A DNA stretch of 64,000 nucleotides from an uncultured Oscillospiraceae bacterium (GTDB taxonomy: Bacteria; Bacillota; Clostridia; Oscillospirales; Oscillospiraceae), in NCBI GenBank assembly GCA_947629955.1, contig CANRFT010000002.1, positions 1 through 64,000 of the forward strand, written 5' to 3'. Numbering within the stretch: the stretch's first letter is position 1; each line of letters opens with the position of its first letter. Below the pieces are notes generated by a model. It had not been told where the DNA came from, ran no database searches, and saw nothing but the letters and a program-made list of their open reading frames with translations. Both the position numbers and the translations under genes were made by a program. Positions 32,674 to 40,718 of the stretch are shown here, piece after piece.

Positions 32674-33544
32674 TTGATCTCTCCTTTCGTTTGATGTCGG
32701 GTCCTGATCCGAGCCGTACTGCGCAATTCTTTTTCGTTGCTATTCCAGGCAAAGCTTTTCCGTTGCGATCTTTGCTGTTCTGTTCTGCTCTCTACTGCGC
32801 TATTCCTTTGCTGTTCTCGGCTGCTCGGTGCCACTCTCTGCCTTTTCACAGCATGGCCCCTCAACGCTGTGCCCATGCACTGCAACTCTAAGCCATCCCT
32901 TGGCCATTCCCTGCTGTTCCAAGCAAAGCAGTTCCTACGCAGATCTAAGCCATACGCAACATAGCCACCGCGTGGCCGTCCTTGGCCCTGCGCCGCATTT
33001 CCCAGCCAACGCTCGGCCATGCCCCGCTCCGCGTCGCCTTGCCTCTGCCGATCGCTCCCACGCTATTCAAAGCCGTTGCCTTGACCTTCCAAGCTATTCA
33101 CATCCGCCGCATCTCTCGGCTGATCGATGCTTCACCTCTGCTGTGCCTTGCTTGGCTCAGCTTGGCCCATCCGCCGCTAAGCTCAACCTCTCGCAGCTTA
33201 TCCGTCGCTTTGTCCAGCGTTACCCAGCGTTACTATGCCGATGCGTATCCGCGCTGTCCGCAGCAACACCGTTGCCTATCCAATCTCGACCACGCTTTTC
33301 CAACACATTTCCTGTCAAGGCAGCTCTATACCAACGCTCTGCTTTACGCGGCCGCGCATTTCCTTGGCGAAGCGGGGCGAACCGTTACGAAGCCATGCCC
33401 ACGCCAAGCCCCCCATCACCATTCCATGACAGAGCGGCGCATTGCTGTTCCTCAGCCGGGATATGCAATTCGTGGCGCTTCCCGTGCCATAGATTGCTAC
33501 GCAAAACCGCAGCGGTTCACAGCGTCCCTACGGATCGCCATGCC
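32674..33544. repeat. 870-bp non-coding region of degenerate short-period words
   Basis: No gene with RBS is found on either strand. Read on the minus strand, words such as GGAATAGC, GAACAGC, GCAAAGG, GGAATGGC and AGCGTTG recur, with AGC centres typically 9-15 nt apart (about one helical turn). Stop codons are scarce in several frames, which gives misleading long open frames. It separates two early genes. Function unknown. Confidence 0.6.
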
Positions 33545-34135
33545 TTAGCAATACTCCCAGGTGAACCGGCCCTTGCCGGAGTTGCGCCACTGGCCGATGC
33601 CTGACCACTTGCCATAGTCCAGCCACTCGACCACCGCGTCGGCCAGGGTGTCGTTGAGGCAGGTAACTGAGAACTCCACCGTGGCCCCGGCCGGGATCTG
33701 TTCGCTGATGGCCAGGCTCACACGTTCGCCCTGGGCGGTCTGCGCCCGGAGGGGGCGCTGGCACTCGTTCATCTCACCCTCAAAGCGGATGGGGATCTGC
33801 CGGGGTTCCGGGAAGATCAGCTTATCGATCTCCTTCTTGAATGCCTTGATCTTCTCCGACTTGGTGCCGGGGACTTTACGTAGGCCGCCGCAGGTGTCCT
33901 TGAAGAAGCCCTTGATCTGGTAGTCGTAGAGGAATGGGGTGCCGTCCTCCATGCGGGGGAACACGGTCATGCCCTTCTCCACCACGGCGTCGGCTCCCAG
34001 GGCCGCCACCTCGTCATCCACAGTGGCAGCGTCGGGAGCCTTCGCCCCGATGAAGTCACGGTACACGTCCTCGTTGGCCGGGCTGGTACCCAGCAGGGCC
34101 TCGGTGAAGGTCAGTCTTACGTTGATGGTTTTCAT
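33545..34135 (-). CDS. Uncharacterised conserved-looking phage early protein
   Basis: 196 residues, ATG after GAAAGGAGAGCG. Mixed alpha/beta: KTINVRLTFTEALLGTSPAN at the start, AGATVEFSVTCLN near 150 and GIGQWRNSGKGRFTWEY at the C-terminus, a Gly-rich ending faintly like the G-loop of RAMP/ferredoxin-like folds. I do not recognise the family. First gene of the early operon after Cro and the 73-residue gene. Similar genes probably occur in related prophages but that could not be tested. Confidence 0.65.
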   Translation of the reverse strand: MKTINVRLTFTEALLGTSPANEDVYRDFIGAKAPDAATVDDEVAALGADAVVEKGMTVFPRMEDGTPFLYDYQIKGFFKDTCGGLRKVPGTKSEKIKAFKKEIDKLIFPEPRQIPIRFEGEMNECQRPLRAQTAQGERVSLAISEQIPAGATVEFSVTCLNDTLADAVVEWLDYGKWSGIGQWRNSGKGRFTWEYC

Positions 34136-34159
34136 AGGTCGCTCTCCTTTCAGATTTGC

Positions 34160-34181
34160 GCCGCCCTTGGGCGGCTTTTTT
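34160..34181 (+). terminator. Plus-strand terminator-like hairpin
   Basis: GCCGCCC-TT-GGGCGGC followed by TTTTTT on the plus strand, although the genes here read leftwards. It would stop rightward transcription. Confidence 0.6.
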
Positions 34182-34401
34182 AATGCGCGGGGGCGGAGGC
34201 CGCTCTTGCCTCCTTCTCCGCCAGCCAGCGTTCGTACTTCTCCCGGACGCCGGGCTGCTCCATGTAGGCCGCCGCCGCGTCATAGGCGGCAGACAGCAGC
34301 TCGTCGCAGACGTGATCGGGAATCAGCTCCGCGTGGATATGTATCTGGGGTATTCTCGTGACATTGGCATTTTTCACAAAGTTTTCACCCGGCAAACCCA
34401 T
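34180..34401 (-). CDS. Small phage protein of unknown function
   Basis: 73 residues with HIHAELIPDHVCDELLSAAYD near the middle and an Ala/Glu-rich helical C-terminus (EKYERWLAEKEARAASA). AGGAAGGGG precedes the ATG. Lies between Cro and the early operon; no family recognised. Confidence 0.6.
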   Translation of the reverse strand: MGLPGENFVKNANVTRIPQIHIHAELIPDHVCDELLSAAYDAAAAYMEQPGVREKYERWLAEKEARAASAPAH

Positions 34402-34427
34402 TCACCCCTTCCTGGGCCATTCGCATA

Positions 34428-34442
34428 GTCACTGTGAGTGAC
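34428..34442. promoter_or_regulatory. Operator copy at the 3' end of cro
   Basis: GTCACTGTGAGTGAC, identical to the operator at 34654-34668. It includes the cro stop codon. Confidence 0.65.
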
Positions 34443-34635
34443 ATTCTTCCTCAAAAAAAAGCTGCTGAATTGATACTCCGTAAAAATCAGCAAGCCTCTT
34501 TTTGACGTCGTCGCGGGGCACCCTCTTATTGCACTCATACATACCGAGCGCAGATGAAGAGATGCCAACGGCCGCGGCAACATTGTCCCTATTCCGTTCT
34601 CCACGCAGATCTTTGAGCCTTCTTCCGAGATCCAT
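34429..34635 (-). CDS. Cro-like repressor
   Basis: 68 residues, a single HTH domain: NVAAAVGISSSALGMYECNK (about 18-37). Divergent from the CI-like gene at 34781 and sharing operators with it, the classical lysis-lysogeny arrangement. Good TTGACA/TATTCT promoter with an operator just downstream of the -10. Confidence 0.82.
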   Translation of the reverse strand: MDLGRRLKDLRGERNRDNVAAAVGISSSALGMYECNKRVPRDDVKKRLADFYGVSIQQLFFEEECHSQ

Positions 34636-34780
34636 CCGTCTCGCCTCCTTTCTGTCACTGTGAGTGACATTTTCAGAATAACACAGGCATTTGGCGTTGT
34701 CAACACTTTCCGTGACAAAATTTTTTGTAATCCCTTTACATTTGTCACATAATGTGATAGATTGGTCTCGGGTGATAGAT
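34636..34780. promoter_or_regulatory. CI/Cro switch region with operators and divergent promoters
   Basis: Minus promoter: TTGACA (34698-34703), 17 bp, TATTCT (34675-34680), then operator GTCACTGTGAGTGAC (34654-34668). Plus promoter: TTTACA (34735-34740), 17 bp, TAGATT (34758-34763), with the palindrome TCACAT-A-ATGTGA (34745-34757) in the spacer. The half-site TGTCAC/GTGACA also occurs at 34711. Confidence 0.75.
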
Positions 34781-35311
34781 ATGAGTAAATTCAGCGATAT
34801 GCTCGTCTATTTGAGAAAGCGGGACAATATTTCTCAGCAGGAACTCGCAGATAGGATCGGGATGTCCCGGTCTATCGTCGGCATGTATGAAACCGGAAAG
34901 CGTATGCCGAGTTTCGAGGTGTTGGAGGCCATTGCCGATGTCTTCAACGTGGACATCAATTTTCTTTATGGCCATACGGACTCTCGCGAGTATTCCCAGA
35001 TCTATCGCTCCAACCTGGCGGCCATCGTGGAGAATGCCAACCGCGCCGATTTGGAGGCGGCCGGCGTCGATCTCTATGAAGTCGGCCTTATCATCGATGG
35101 CGCGATCTCCCTGTCCTTTGACCACGCCTGCCATTTAGCCAACCAACTGGGGGAGACCCTGGACTCCATGCTGGGCATAAAAAAGCCCGCCATCGAACAC
35201 GATGACGAGCTTTCTTCTGCTGTTGAAATATTCAAGAAGCTCTCCCCAGATAATCGCTCCAAATTGCTTGAACTGGGTCGCCTCTATTTAGACGCGCAGC
35301 ACAATAGCTGA
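34781..35311 (+). CDS. CI-like lysogeny repressor
   Basis: 176 residues. N-terminal HTH (ISQQELADRIGMSRSIVGMY, about 17-36; GKRMPSFEVLEAIADVFNV following) and a helical C-terminal domain without the Ser-Lys self-cleavage motif of LexA/CI proteases. Start at ATG 34781, since the upstream in-frame codons run through the operators. Keeps the leftward early genes off in the lysogen. No cleavage domain implies induction by another route. Confidence 0.82.
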   Translation: MSKFSDMLVYLRKRDNISQQELADRIGMSRSIVGMYETGKRMPSFEVLEAIADVFNVDINFLYGHTDSREYSQIYRSNLAAIVENANRADLEAAGVDLYEVGLIIDGAISLSFDHACHLANQLGETLDSMLGIKKPAIEHDDELSSAVEIFKKLSPDNRSKLLELGRLYLDAQHNS

Positions 35312-35405
35312 GAAAGCCGACGAAATCATTGAGACTTCCAGCTCCCTCGGCTGTCGCGAGCTGTTCCCTGAACTCGCAGTAGGTATTCAGCTCGTCCTGA
35401 TCCAT
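35232..35405 (-). CDS. Possible 57-residue antisense small protein
   Basis: Frame MDQDELNTYCEFREQLATAE then a hydrophobic-aromatic middle (DFVGFLSYCAARLN), with CGAGGAGATGAGACT before the ATG. Its 3' end overlaps the last 80 bp of the CI-like gene on the opposite strand. Could be a small phage regulator; could also be chance. Confidence 0.35.
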   Translation of the reverse strand: MDQDELNTYCEFREQLATAEGAGSLNDFVGFLSYCAARLNRGDPVQAIWSDYLGRAS

Positions 35406-35530
35406 AGTCTCATCTCCTCGTATGTAGTGCTGCCGGCAGTGTCCACGATTATAGCACTTTTTCTCCCACTGTATATACGAAACGAAAAATTATTACTTTC
35501 GATTGCATTCGACAACATGGAGGTATTTTT

Positions 35531-35920
35531 ATGAAACGCATTCTTACTCTGGCCCTCACCCTTATCCTGATGTTCACAGCCGGCTGTTCCGGCGGTGTTC
35601 CCGATGGTGTCAGCGACCGCGCCTATGAGCTTGGATGCGCGGCCCTCGAAACGATAGACGACTATATTGCCGGCAAACTGGACGAGGACACAACCCAGCA
35701 GCGGCTTCGGAGCAACCGCAGAACATTGGAGGCCCACCGGGACACCGAATTGGAGGAACACGGTGATACTCTCATTGGCACTGATGTATGGAAAGACGAT
35801 CTCCTTGTTACCCACATCGTGCTGGCCGAGGACGCCATCGGAAACAAAGGAGCAGGCACCGGAACGATGTCTGCCGTCAAGACCCAGCGGTCTGAAATCG
35901 CTGACCTTCTTGGAAAATAG
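35531..35920 (+). CDS. Small lipoprotein carried by the prophage
   Basis: 129 residues. Signal peptide MKRILTLALTLILMFTAGCS with lipobox TAGC (Cys about residue 19), then an acidic helical domain. ATG 8 nt after GGAGG. Lies between CI and the recombinase and is expressed rightward with the lysogeny genes, the typical place for a gene that alters the lysogen, for example superinfection exclusion. That role is inferred only from location and export. Confidence 0.75.
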   Translation: MKRILTLALTLILMFTAGCSGGVPDGVSDRAYELGCAALETIDDYIAGKLDEDTTQQRLRSNRRTLEAHRDTELEEHGDTLIGTDVWKDDLLVTHIVLAEDAIGNKGAGTGTMSAVKTQRSEIADLLGK

Positions 35921-36134
35921 ATATACCCTATCGATACGGTATCTATACGGTATGGATAGGGTGTCACGCGCGCATGCGCGCGCGCGACGCGCTGTATCTG
36001 ATACTGTATCTGTAACTGTTACTGTACCTGATATAGAGATAGGTTATAGTTTTTTCTTTCTTACGTTGATAAGACCTATCGTAAGTAGTACGTTAGAAGA
36101 ACCGCGCGCGCGAATTTTGAAAGGAGGTGCCAGA
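35921..36134. promoter_or_regulatory. Repeat-rich control region upstream of the recombinase
   Basis: Holds a hairpin ACCCTATC...GATAGGGT (35925-35962) with ATACGGTAT twice inside, a 22-nt alternating purine-pyrimidine tract rich in CG (35965-35986), seven tandem hexamers of consensus CTGTAT (35992-36033), and a second CG tract CGCGCGCGCG at about 36103. Likely promoter/operator or recombination-control DNA. Confidence 0.6.
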
Positions 36135-37676
36135 GTGCCCAGAGCCAGGAAGGGGAGAGGCGAATACTCCGGCGCCGCCGTGATCTACGCCCGGTACAGC
36201 TCCCACAACCAACGGGACGCTTCCATCGAGCAGCAGGTGGAGAAGTGCCAGGACTTCGCAGCACGGAACAATCTCCAAGTGACCGAGATCTATTCCGACC
36301 GGGCCGTCTCTGGCAAGACTGACCGGCGACCCAATTTCCAACGCATGATGCGGGACAGTGAAAAGCAGAAGTTCCGCTATGTGATCGCCTGGAAGTCCAA
36401 CCGCATGGGCCGGAATATGTTGGAGGCAATGATAAACGACGCCCGGCTGACGGAGCAGGGCATCCGCTGCCTCTACGTGGAGGAGGACTTTGACGATACC
36501 GCCGCCGGCCGCTTCGCCCTGCGGAACATGATGAACGTCAACCAGTTTTACAGCGAGAACATGGCCGAGGACATCATGCGGGGCATGATGGACAACGCCC
36601 GGAAGTGCATGGTCAACAACGGGGGCCTGCCCCTCGGGTATCAGAAGGGGCCGGATGGCCGCTTTGCCATTGAGCCGAAGGGCGCCGAGATTGTGCGGGA
36701 GATCTATCACCGTGTCCTGGATGGTGAAGCCTTCGTAGACATCGCCGCCGATCTGAATGCCAGGGGCATAAAGACCAGCAGGGGAAAGCCGTGGAACAAG
36801 AGCAGCTTCAACCGCCTGATCACCAACGAGAGATACATCGGCGTCTATGAATTTGCAGGAGTTCGCATTGAGGACGGGGTGCCGCCCATCATCGGAAAGG
36901 AGTTGTTTTACGCCGTGCAGGAGAAATTGAAGGCAAAGAAAAATCCCCGTGGCAGGCATCGGGAGAACAGCGATTACCTGTTGACCGGGAAACTGCATTG
37001 TGGCCACTGCGGTGCCTTCATGGTGGGCGTGTCCGGCACCAGCAAAACGTCGGCCAAGCACTATTACTATGAGTGCCAGACCAAACGGCAGCAGAAGACC
37101 TGCCGGAAGAAAGCGGTGCGCCGGGACTGGATCGAGTTCAAGGTGGCCGAGGCTGTCAAGACCTATCTCATGCAGGACAGCGTGATCCAGCGGCTGCTCG
37201 ATCGCTATGAGAAGTTCATGGAGCTTCATCGGAAGGACTCTCTGCTACTGTCCTATGAGAGTGACCTGGAAGGGGTAAAGGCGGCCATCAAGAATGTGAT
37301 GTCAGCGATTGAACAGGGTATCATCACACCGACCACCAGGGAGCGGCTGCTGGAATTGGAGGCAGAGCAGCGGGAGCTTGAGAGCATGATCGCCGCGGAG
37401 CGGGCCGCCCTCAAAATGGTGCCAAGGAACGAGATAGAATTCTGGCTCAACTCCTTCCGCGAAGGGGATGCCCATGACCGGAAGTATCAGGAGAAATTGA
37501 TAAGCTCCTTCGTGCGGGCCATATACTTGTATGATGACCACATGAAGCTGGTCTGCAACTATACCGGCAAAGACGAGGATATTACCATATCGTTCGAGGA
37601 GATAGATGGCATTGAGGAAGAGGGTGCCCCGGTAGTTCGTATAGACTCTTCTCAGGTCCACCAAAAACTCCCTTGA
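36135..37676 (+). CDS. Large serine recombinase (phage integrase)
   Basis: 513 residues, GTG start 6 nt after AAAGGAGGTG. N-terminal resolvase domain: AVIYARYSSHNQRDASIEQQ with the catalytic Ser (SSH, about residue 23), SDRAVSGKTDRRPNFQRMM and WKSNRMGRN with the conserved arginines. Then the recombinase domain (GLPLGYQKGPDGRFAIEPK) and a zinc ribbon (GKLHCGHCGAFMVG... YECQTK... CRKKAVRRDWIE). C-terminal coiled coil about 385-440. Catalyses attP x attB integration and, with a directionality factor, excision. Looks intact. A terminator overlaps its stop. Confidence 0.92.
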   Translation: MPRARKGRGEYSGAAVIYARYSSHNQRDASIEQQVEKCQDFAARNNLQVTEIYSDRAVSGKTDRRPNFQRMMRDSEKQKFRYVIAWKSNRMGRNMLEAMINDARLTEQGIRCLYVEEDFDDTAAGRFALRNMMNVNQFYSENMAEDIMRGMMDNARKCMVNNGGLPLGYQKGPDGRFAIEPKGAEIVREIYHRVLDGEAFVDIAADLNARGIKTSRGKPWNKSSFNRLITNERYIGVYEFAGVRIEDGVPPIIGKELFYAVQEKLKAKKNPRGRHRENSDYLLTGKLHCGHCGAFMVGVSGTSKTSAKHYYYECQTKRQQKTCRKKAVRRDWIEFKVAEAVKTYLMQDSVIQRLLDRYEKFMELHRKDSLLLSYESDLEGVKAAIKNVMSAIEQGIITPTTRERLLELEAEQRELESMIAAERAALKMVPRNEIEFWLNSFREGDAHDRKYQEKLISSFVRAIYLYDDHMKLVCNYTGKDEDITISFEEIDGIEEEGAPVVRIDSSQVHQKLP

Positions 37677-37699
37677 TTCTGTTAAATCAAGGGAGTTTT
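37664..37699 (+). terminator. Recombinase terminator, overlapping its stop codon
   Basis: AAAACTCCCTTGATT, loop CTGTTA, AATCAAGGGAGTTTT: 15-bp stem ending in Ts. The TGA of the recombinase is inside the left arm. Confidence 0.85.
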
Positions 37700-37760
37700 C
37701 GTGTTATTTGGTGTAGAAAAGTTGAAAATTTAATATTGGTAGATATTTGGCCGAACATAG

Positions 37761-37955
37761 TACTCCTATCAAAACATCATCGACAAGCACATCGTTCTGG
37801 CCCTGGGCGCGATCCAGCTTCAGAAACTGACGCCCCAGCAGATCCAGAGGTATTACACAGAGAAGATGGACAGCGGGCCGACTACCGAAAAAGGAAGCGG
37901 CCCGCTTAAAACGGACAAGGTGCAGTCCCGAAAGACTGCACCTTGCCGTACATAG
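37761..37955 (+). pseudogene. Fragment of a tyrosine recombinase (core-binding domain)
   Basis: 64 codons preceded by an in-frame TAG. YSYQNIIDKHIVLALGAIQL and QKLTPQQIQRYYTEKMDSG match the SAM-like core-binding domain of Tn916/phage-type integrases; the catalytic domain is absent. It lies just outside the serine-recombinase prophage and is the relic of a different, older element. Two hairpins (AGCGGGCC...GGCCCGCT and 37916-37945) fall within or after it. Confidence 0.7.
37916..37945. terminator. Terminator-like hairpin after the integrase scrap
   Basis: CAAGGTGCAGTC and GACTGCACCTTG form a perfect 12-bp stem around CCGAAA. Confidence 0.5.
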
Positions 37956-37977
37956 TAAATACTTTTTTACAGAGTTG

Positions 37978-38004
37978 GCCCGAACTCCTTCGGGGCTTCT
38001 TTTT
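37978..38004 (+). terminator. Rightward terminator between mobile DNA and rpsR
   Basis: GCCCGAA, loop CTCC, TTCGGGGC then TTCTTTTT. Protects the convergent ribosomal operon from transcription out of the element. Confidence 0.65.
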
Positions 38005-38009
38005 ACCTG

Positions 38010-38252
38010 TTAGTCCGTCACGTAGGGCAGCAGGGCGACCTGACGGGCGCGCTTGATGGCGTCGGTCAGCTGGCGCTGATGCATGGCGCAGGTGCCGGTA
38101 GTGCGGCGGGGCAGGATCTTGGACCGCTCGGACAGGTACCGCTTCAGCTTGGCGGCGTCCTTATAGTCGATATGCTCCACCTTGTCCACGCAGAAGGCGC
38201 ATACCTTGCGGCGCTTGCGATTGGGACGGGGCTTGGCGTTATCCATAGCCAT
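38010..38252 (-). CDS. rpsR: 30S ribosomal protein S18
   Basis: 80 residues, full length, with [21 protein letters not shown] and the conserved [16 protein letters not shown] (about 48-63). Third gene of rpsF-ssb-rpsR. Binds with S6 on the 30S platform. Contains a CxxC in the N-terminal region, the zinc-ligand form common in clostridia. Confidence 0.97.
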   Translation of the reverse strand: MAMDNAKPRPNRKRRKVCAFCVDKVEHIDYKDAAKLKRYLSERSKILPRRTTGTCAMHQRQLTDAIKRARQVALLPYVTD

Positions 38253-38284
38253 TTGGCAGACCTCCTTATTCGTTGATGGGGTGC

Positions 38285-38788
38285 TCAGAAGGGCAGCTCG
38301 CCGTCGTCATCGGCCAACTCGGAGAACTGGTCGTCGCCGGACGGGATGCCGTAGTCGGCGGGGGCGGGAGCGCGGCTGTAGTCGCTGCGGTCGCGGTTCC
38401 CGCCGCCGTAGTTGCTGTTCCCGTAGCCGCTGTTGCCGTAATTTCCGCCGCCGTTGTCGTTCTCCCGGCGGGAGTCGGCAAAATAGATGTTGTCGGCCAC
38501 CACTTCGGCGCTGGTGCGGCGGTTGCCGTCCTTGTCGGTCCAGTCCCGCATCTGCAGGCGGCCCTCCACCACGGCCAGACGGCCCTTGGCGAGGAATTTG
38601 GACGCGAACTCGGCGGTGCCCCGCCAAGCTACCACGTCGATCCAGTCGGTGGCGCGCTCGCCGGTGTTCTTGTCCCGGAAGTCCCGGTCCACCGCCAGGC
38701 GGAAGGTAGCGACCGGCGTACCGGTCTGGGTGTGGCGCAGCTCGGGGTCACGGGCCAGCCGGCCCATGATGATGATTCGGTTCAGCAT
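38285..38788 (-). CDS. ssb: Single-stranded DNA-binding protein (host copy)
   Basis: 167 residues: OB-fold about 1-108, Asn/Gly/Arg-rich linker, acidic tip DDGELPF. Located between rpsF and rpsR, the standard Firmicutes arrangement, so this is the chromosomal SSB for replication and repair. Highly similar to the prophage SSB at 30909. Confidence 0.96.
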   Translation of the reverse strand: MLNRIIIMGRLARDPELRHTQTGTPVATFRLAVDRDFRDKNTGERATDWIDVVAWRGTAEFASKFLAKGRLAVVEGRLQMRDWTDKDGNRRTSAEVVADNIYFADSRRENDNGGGNYGNSGYGNSNYGGGNRDRSDYSRAPAPADYGIPSGDDQFSELADDDGELPF

Positions 38789-38799
38789 GATGCTCCTCC

Positions 38800-39096
38800 T
38801 TACTCGTCCTTGCTGACGATGATGGAGCGCATGACGTTGGGATTGATCCGCATCAGACGGTCCAGCTCAGCGGGGAACGCGGGGTCGGCGGAGAAGGTCA
38901 TCAGGACGTAGTAGCCCTCATCCAGATCGTTGATGAGATAGGCCAGCTTGCGCTTGCCCCACTCGTCCACCTCCGTCACGGTGCCGTGGCCCTCGGCCAG
39001 CTCCTTGAAGCGGGCCACCACAGCGGCGGTCTCTTCCTCGCCCAGGTTCGGGTCGATGATATAGAGCACCTCGTAATTGCCGGAAAGTTTTGCCAT
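38800..39096 (-). CDS. rpsF: 30S ribosomal protein S6
   Basis: 98 residues, YEVLYIIDPNLGEEETAAVV at the N-terminus and DPAFPAELDRLMRINPNVMR near the end, as in S6. First gene of the operon. In many bacteria the S6:S18 complex binds the rpsF leader; hairpins that could serve are in the 88-nt leader here. Confidence 0.96.
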   Translation of the reverse strand: MAKLSGNYEVLYIIDPNLGEEETAAVVARFKELAEGHGTVTEVDEWGKRKLAYLINDLDEGYYVLMTFSADPAFPAELDRLMRINPNVMRSIIVSKDE

Positions 39097-39212
39097 TGTG
39101 TTTGCACCTCCTTATGGTCTTGTGGCCTCCGGTCTCGCCGGAGGCAAGGATGTTGTCCGCCCGCAAACGGGGGCAGACTAAATCATTATACCGGTTTTTG
39201 AGCGGTTGTCAA
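39097..39212 (-). promoter_or_regulatory. rpsF promoter and structured leader
   Basis: TTGACA (39207-39212), 16-bp spacer, TATAAT (39185-39190). The leader has two hairpins, GTC-T-GCCC/GGGC-G-GAC and GCCTCCGG/CCGGAGGC with loop CGAGA, then AAGGAGGTG. Candidate S6:S18 autoregulatory leader. Confidence 0.65.
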
Positions 39213-39251
39213 GGGCTTGGGGGAGATTTTTTGGAGAAAAACCGATGAAAA

Positions 39252-39278
39252 GGCCCTCCGACGCGCCGCCGGAGGGCC
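39252..39278 (-). terminator. asnS terminator
   Basis: GGCCCTCCG and CGGAGGGCC pair around GCGGCGCGT and lead leftwards into TTTTC. Confidence 0.8.
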
Positions 39279-39289
39279 CTCTTGTTCCA

Positions 39290-40684
39290 TCAGAACTCCG
39301 CGTTGCCCACGGTGCGCGGGTGCAGCTCCACGTCCCGGATATTGCTGATGCCGGTGAGGTACATTACCATCCGCTCGAAGCCCAGGCCGAAGCCCGCGTG
39401 GCGGCAGGAGCCGTACCGCCGCAGGTCCAGATACCACCAGTAGTCCTCTTTTTTCAGGCCCAGCTCGGCCATGCGGGCCTCCAGCACGTCGATGCGCTCC
39501 TCGCGCTGGGAGCCGCCGATGATCTCCCCGATGCCGGGGACCAGGCAGTCGGCGGCGGCCACGGTCTTCCCGTCGTCGTTGAGGCGCATATAGAACGCCT
39601 TGATGTCCTTGGGGTAGTCGGTGACGAACACCGGCTTTTTGAACACCTGCTCGGTGAGATACCGCTCGTGCTCTGTCTGGAGGTCGGTGCCCCAGTCCAC
39701 CTTGTAGTCGAACTTGTCGTTGTTCTTCTTCAAAATCTCCACGGCCTCGGTGTAGCTCACCCGGCCGAAGTCGGAGGAGGCCACGTGCTCCAGCCGCTCT
39801 TTCAGCCCCTTGTCCACGAAGGAGTTGAAGAAATTGATCTCGTCGGGGCACCTGTCCAGCACCGTGCGGATGATATGCTTGATCATGGCCTCGGCCACGT
39901 CCATGTCGCCCTTCAGATCGCAGAAGGCCATCTCCGGCTCGATCATCCAGAACTCGGCGGCGTGGCGCTGGGTGTTGGAATTCTCCGCCCGGAAGGTGGG
40001 GCCGAAGGTGTACACGTCGCCGAAGGCCATGGCGAAGTTTTCGGCGTTCAGCTGGCCGGACACGGTCAGGTTGGCCCGCTTGCCGAAGAAGTCCCTGGAC
40101 CAGTCCACCGTCCCGTCGGGCAGGCGGGGCGGGTCATTCACGTCCAGGGTGGTCACCTGGAACATCTCGCCGGCGCCCTCGCAGTCGGAGCCGGTGATGA
40201 TGGGGGTGTGGATGTAGACGAACCCCCGGTCCTGGAAGAAGCAGTGGATGGCGTGGGCGGCCACCGAGCGCACCCGGAAGGCGGCGGAGAACAGGTTGGT
40301 CCGGGGCCTCAGGTGCTGGATGGTCCGCAAAAACTCCACGCTGTGGCGCTTTTTCTGGAGGGGATAGTCCGGGGCGGACACGCCCTCCACCTGGATGGAG
40401 GCGGCCTTGATCTCCAGGGGCTGTTTGGCCTCCGGGGTCAGGACCACGGTGCCCTCCACGATGAGGGCGGCCCCCACGTTCTGCCCGGCGATCTCCTTGT
40501 AGTTGTCCAGCACGTTGGCGTCCATGACCACCTGGAGGTTTTTGAAGCAGGAGCCGTCGTTCAGCTCGATGAAGCCGAAGGTCTTCATGTCCCGGATGGT
40601 CCGGGCCCAGCCCATGACGGTGACGGTCTGCCCGCCCAGCCGTTCCCGGTCGGCAAAGACGGAGGCGATGGTGACACGATCCAT
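39290..40684 (-). CDS. asnS: Asparaginyl-tRNA synthetase
   Basis: 464 residues. N-terminal OB anticodon-binding domain ([20 protein letters not shown]), class II motif 2 ([20 protein letters not shown], about 225-244) and motif 3 ([15 protein letters not shown], about 435-449). The [11 protein letters not shown] form marks AsnRS rather than AspRS. Charges tRNA-Asn. Own promoter and terminator. Confidence 0.96.
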   Translation of the reverse strand: MDRVTIASVFADRERLGGQTVTVMGWARTIRDMKTFGFIELNDGSCFKNLQVVMDANVLDNYKEIAGQNVGAALIVEGTVVLTPEAKQPLEIKAASIQVEGVSAPDYPLQKKRHSVEFLRTIQHLRPRTNLFSAAFRVRSVAAHAIHCFFQDRGFVYIHTPIITGSDCEGAGEMFQVTTLDVNDPPRLPDGTVDWSRDFFGKRANLTVSGQLNAENFAMAFGDVYTFGPTFRAENSNTQRHAAEFWMIEPEMAFCDLKGDMDVAEAMIKHIIRTVLDRCPDEINFFNSFVDKGLKERLEHVASSDFGRVSYTEAVEILKKNNDKFDYKVDWGTDLQTEHERYLTEQVFKKPVFVTDYPKDIKAFYMRLNDDGKTVAAADCLVPGIGEIIGGSQREERIDVLEARMAELGLKKEDYWWYLDLRRYGSCRHAGFGLGFERMVMYLTGISNIRDVELHPRTVGNAEF

Positions 40685-40718
40685 AGTTTTCCCTCAATTC
40701 GTAGGTTTGGTTATGGAT

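Larger units (their letters stand above)
13690..37700. mobile_element. Defective serine-recombinase prophage (limits approximate)
   Basis: Contains a large serine recombinase, a CI/Cro switch, replication genes, P2/Mu-type baseplate and tail genes, holin, endolysin and a rightward cargo operon. No terminase, portal, protease, capsid, sheath or tube gene is present, and tape measure, gpD, tail fibre, reverse transcriptase and helicase loader are broken. Left edge lies after the ssrA terminator, right edge after the recombinase terminator; I could not find a convincing common att core. Regions near both edges (13.7-14.45 kb and 34.4-36.1 kb) are visibly AT-richer than the host. Confidence 0.85.

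Noticed and set aside
32674..33544. CRISPR array
   Set aside because: Words are degenerate and spaced about 11 nt; no exact repeats of 23-40 nt with spacers and no cas genes in the window.
32828..33604. 258-codon plus-strand frame in the non-coding tract
   Set aside because: Ser/Pro/Leu/His-rich text made by the short-word repeats; no RBS, no fold, and other frames are open too.
37655..37663. TCCACCA near the recombinase end as a copy of the ssrA 3' end (attR)
   Set aside because: Only 7 matching bases, inside the recombinase coding region; not enough for a duplicated attachment site.
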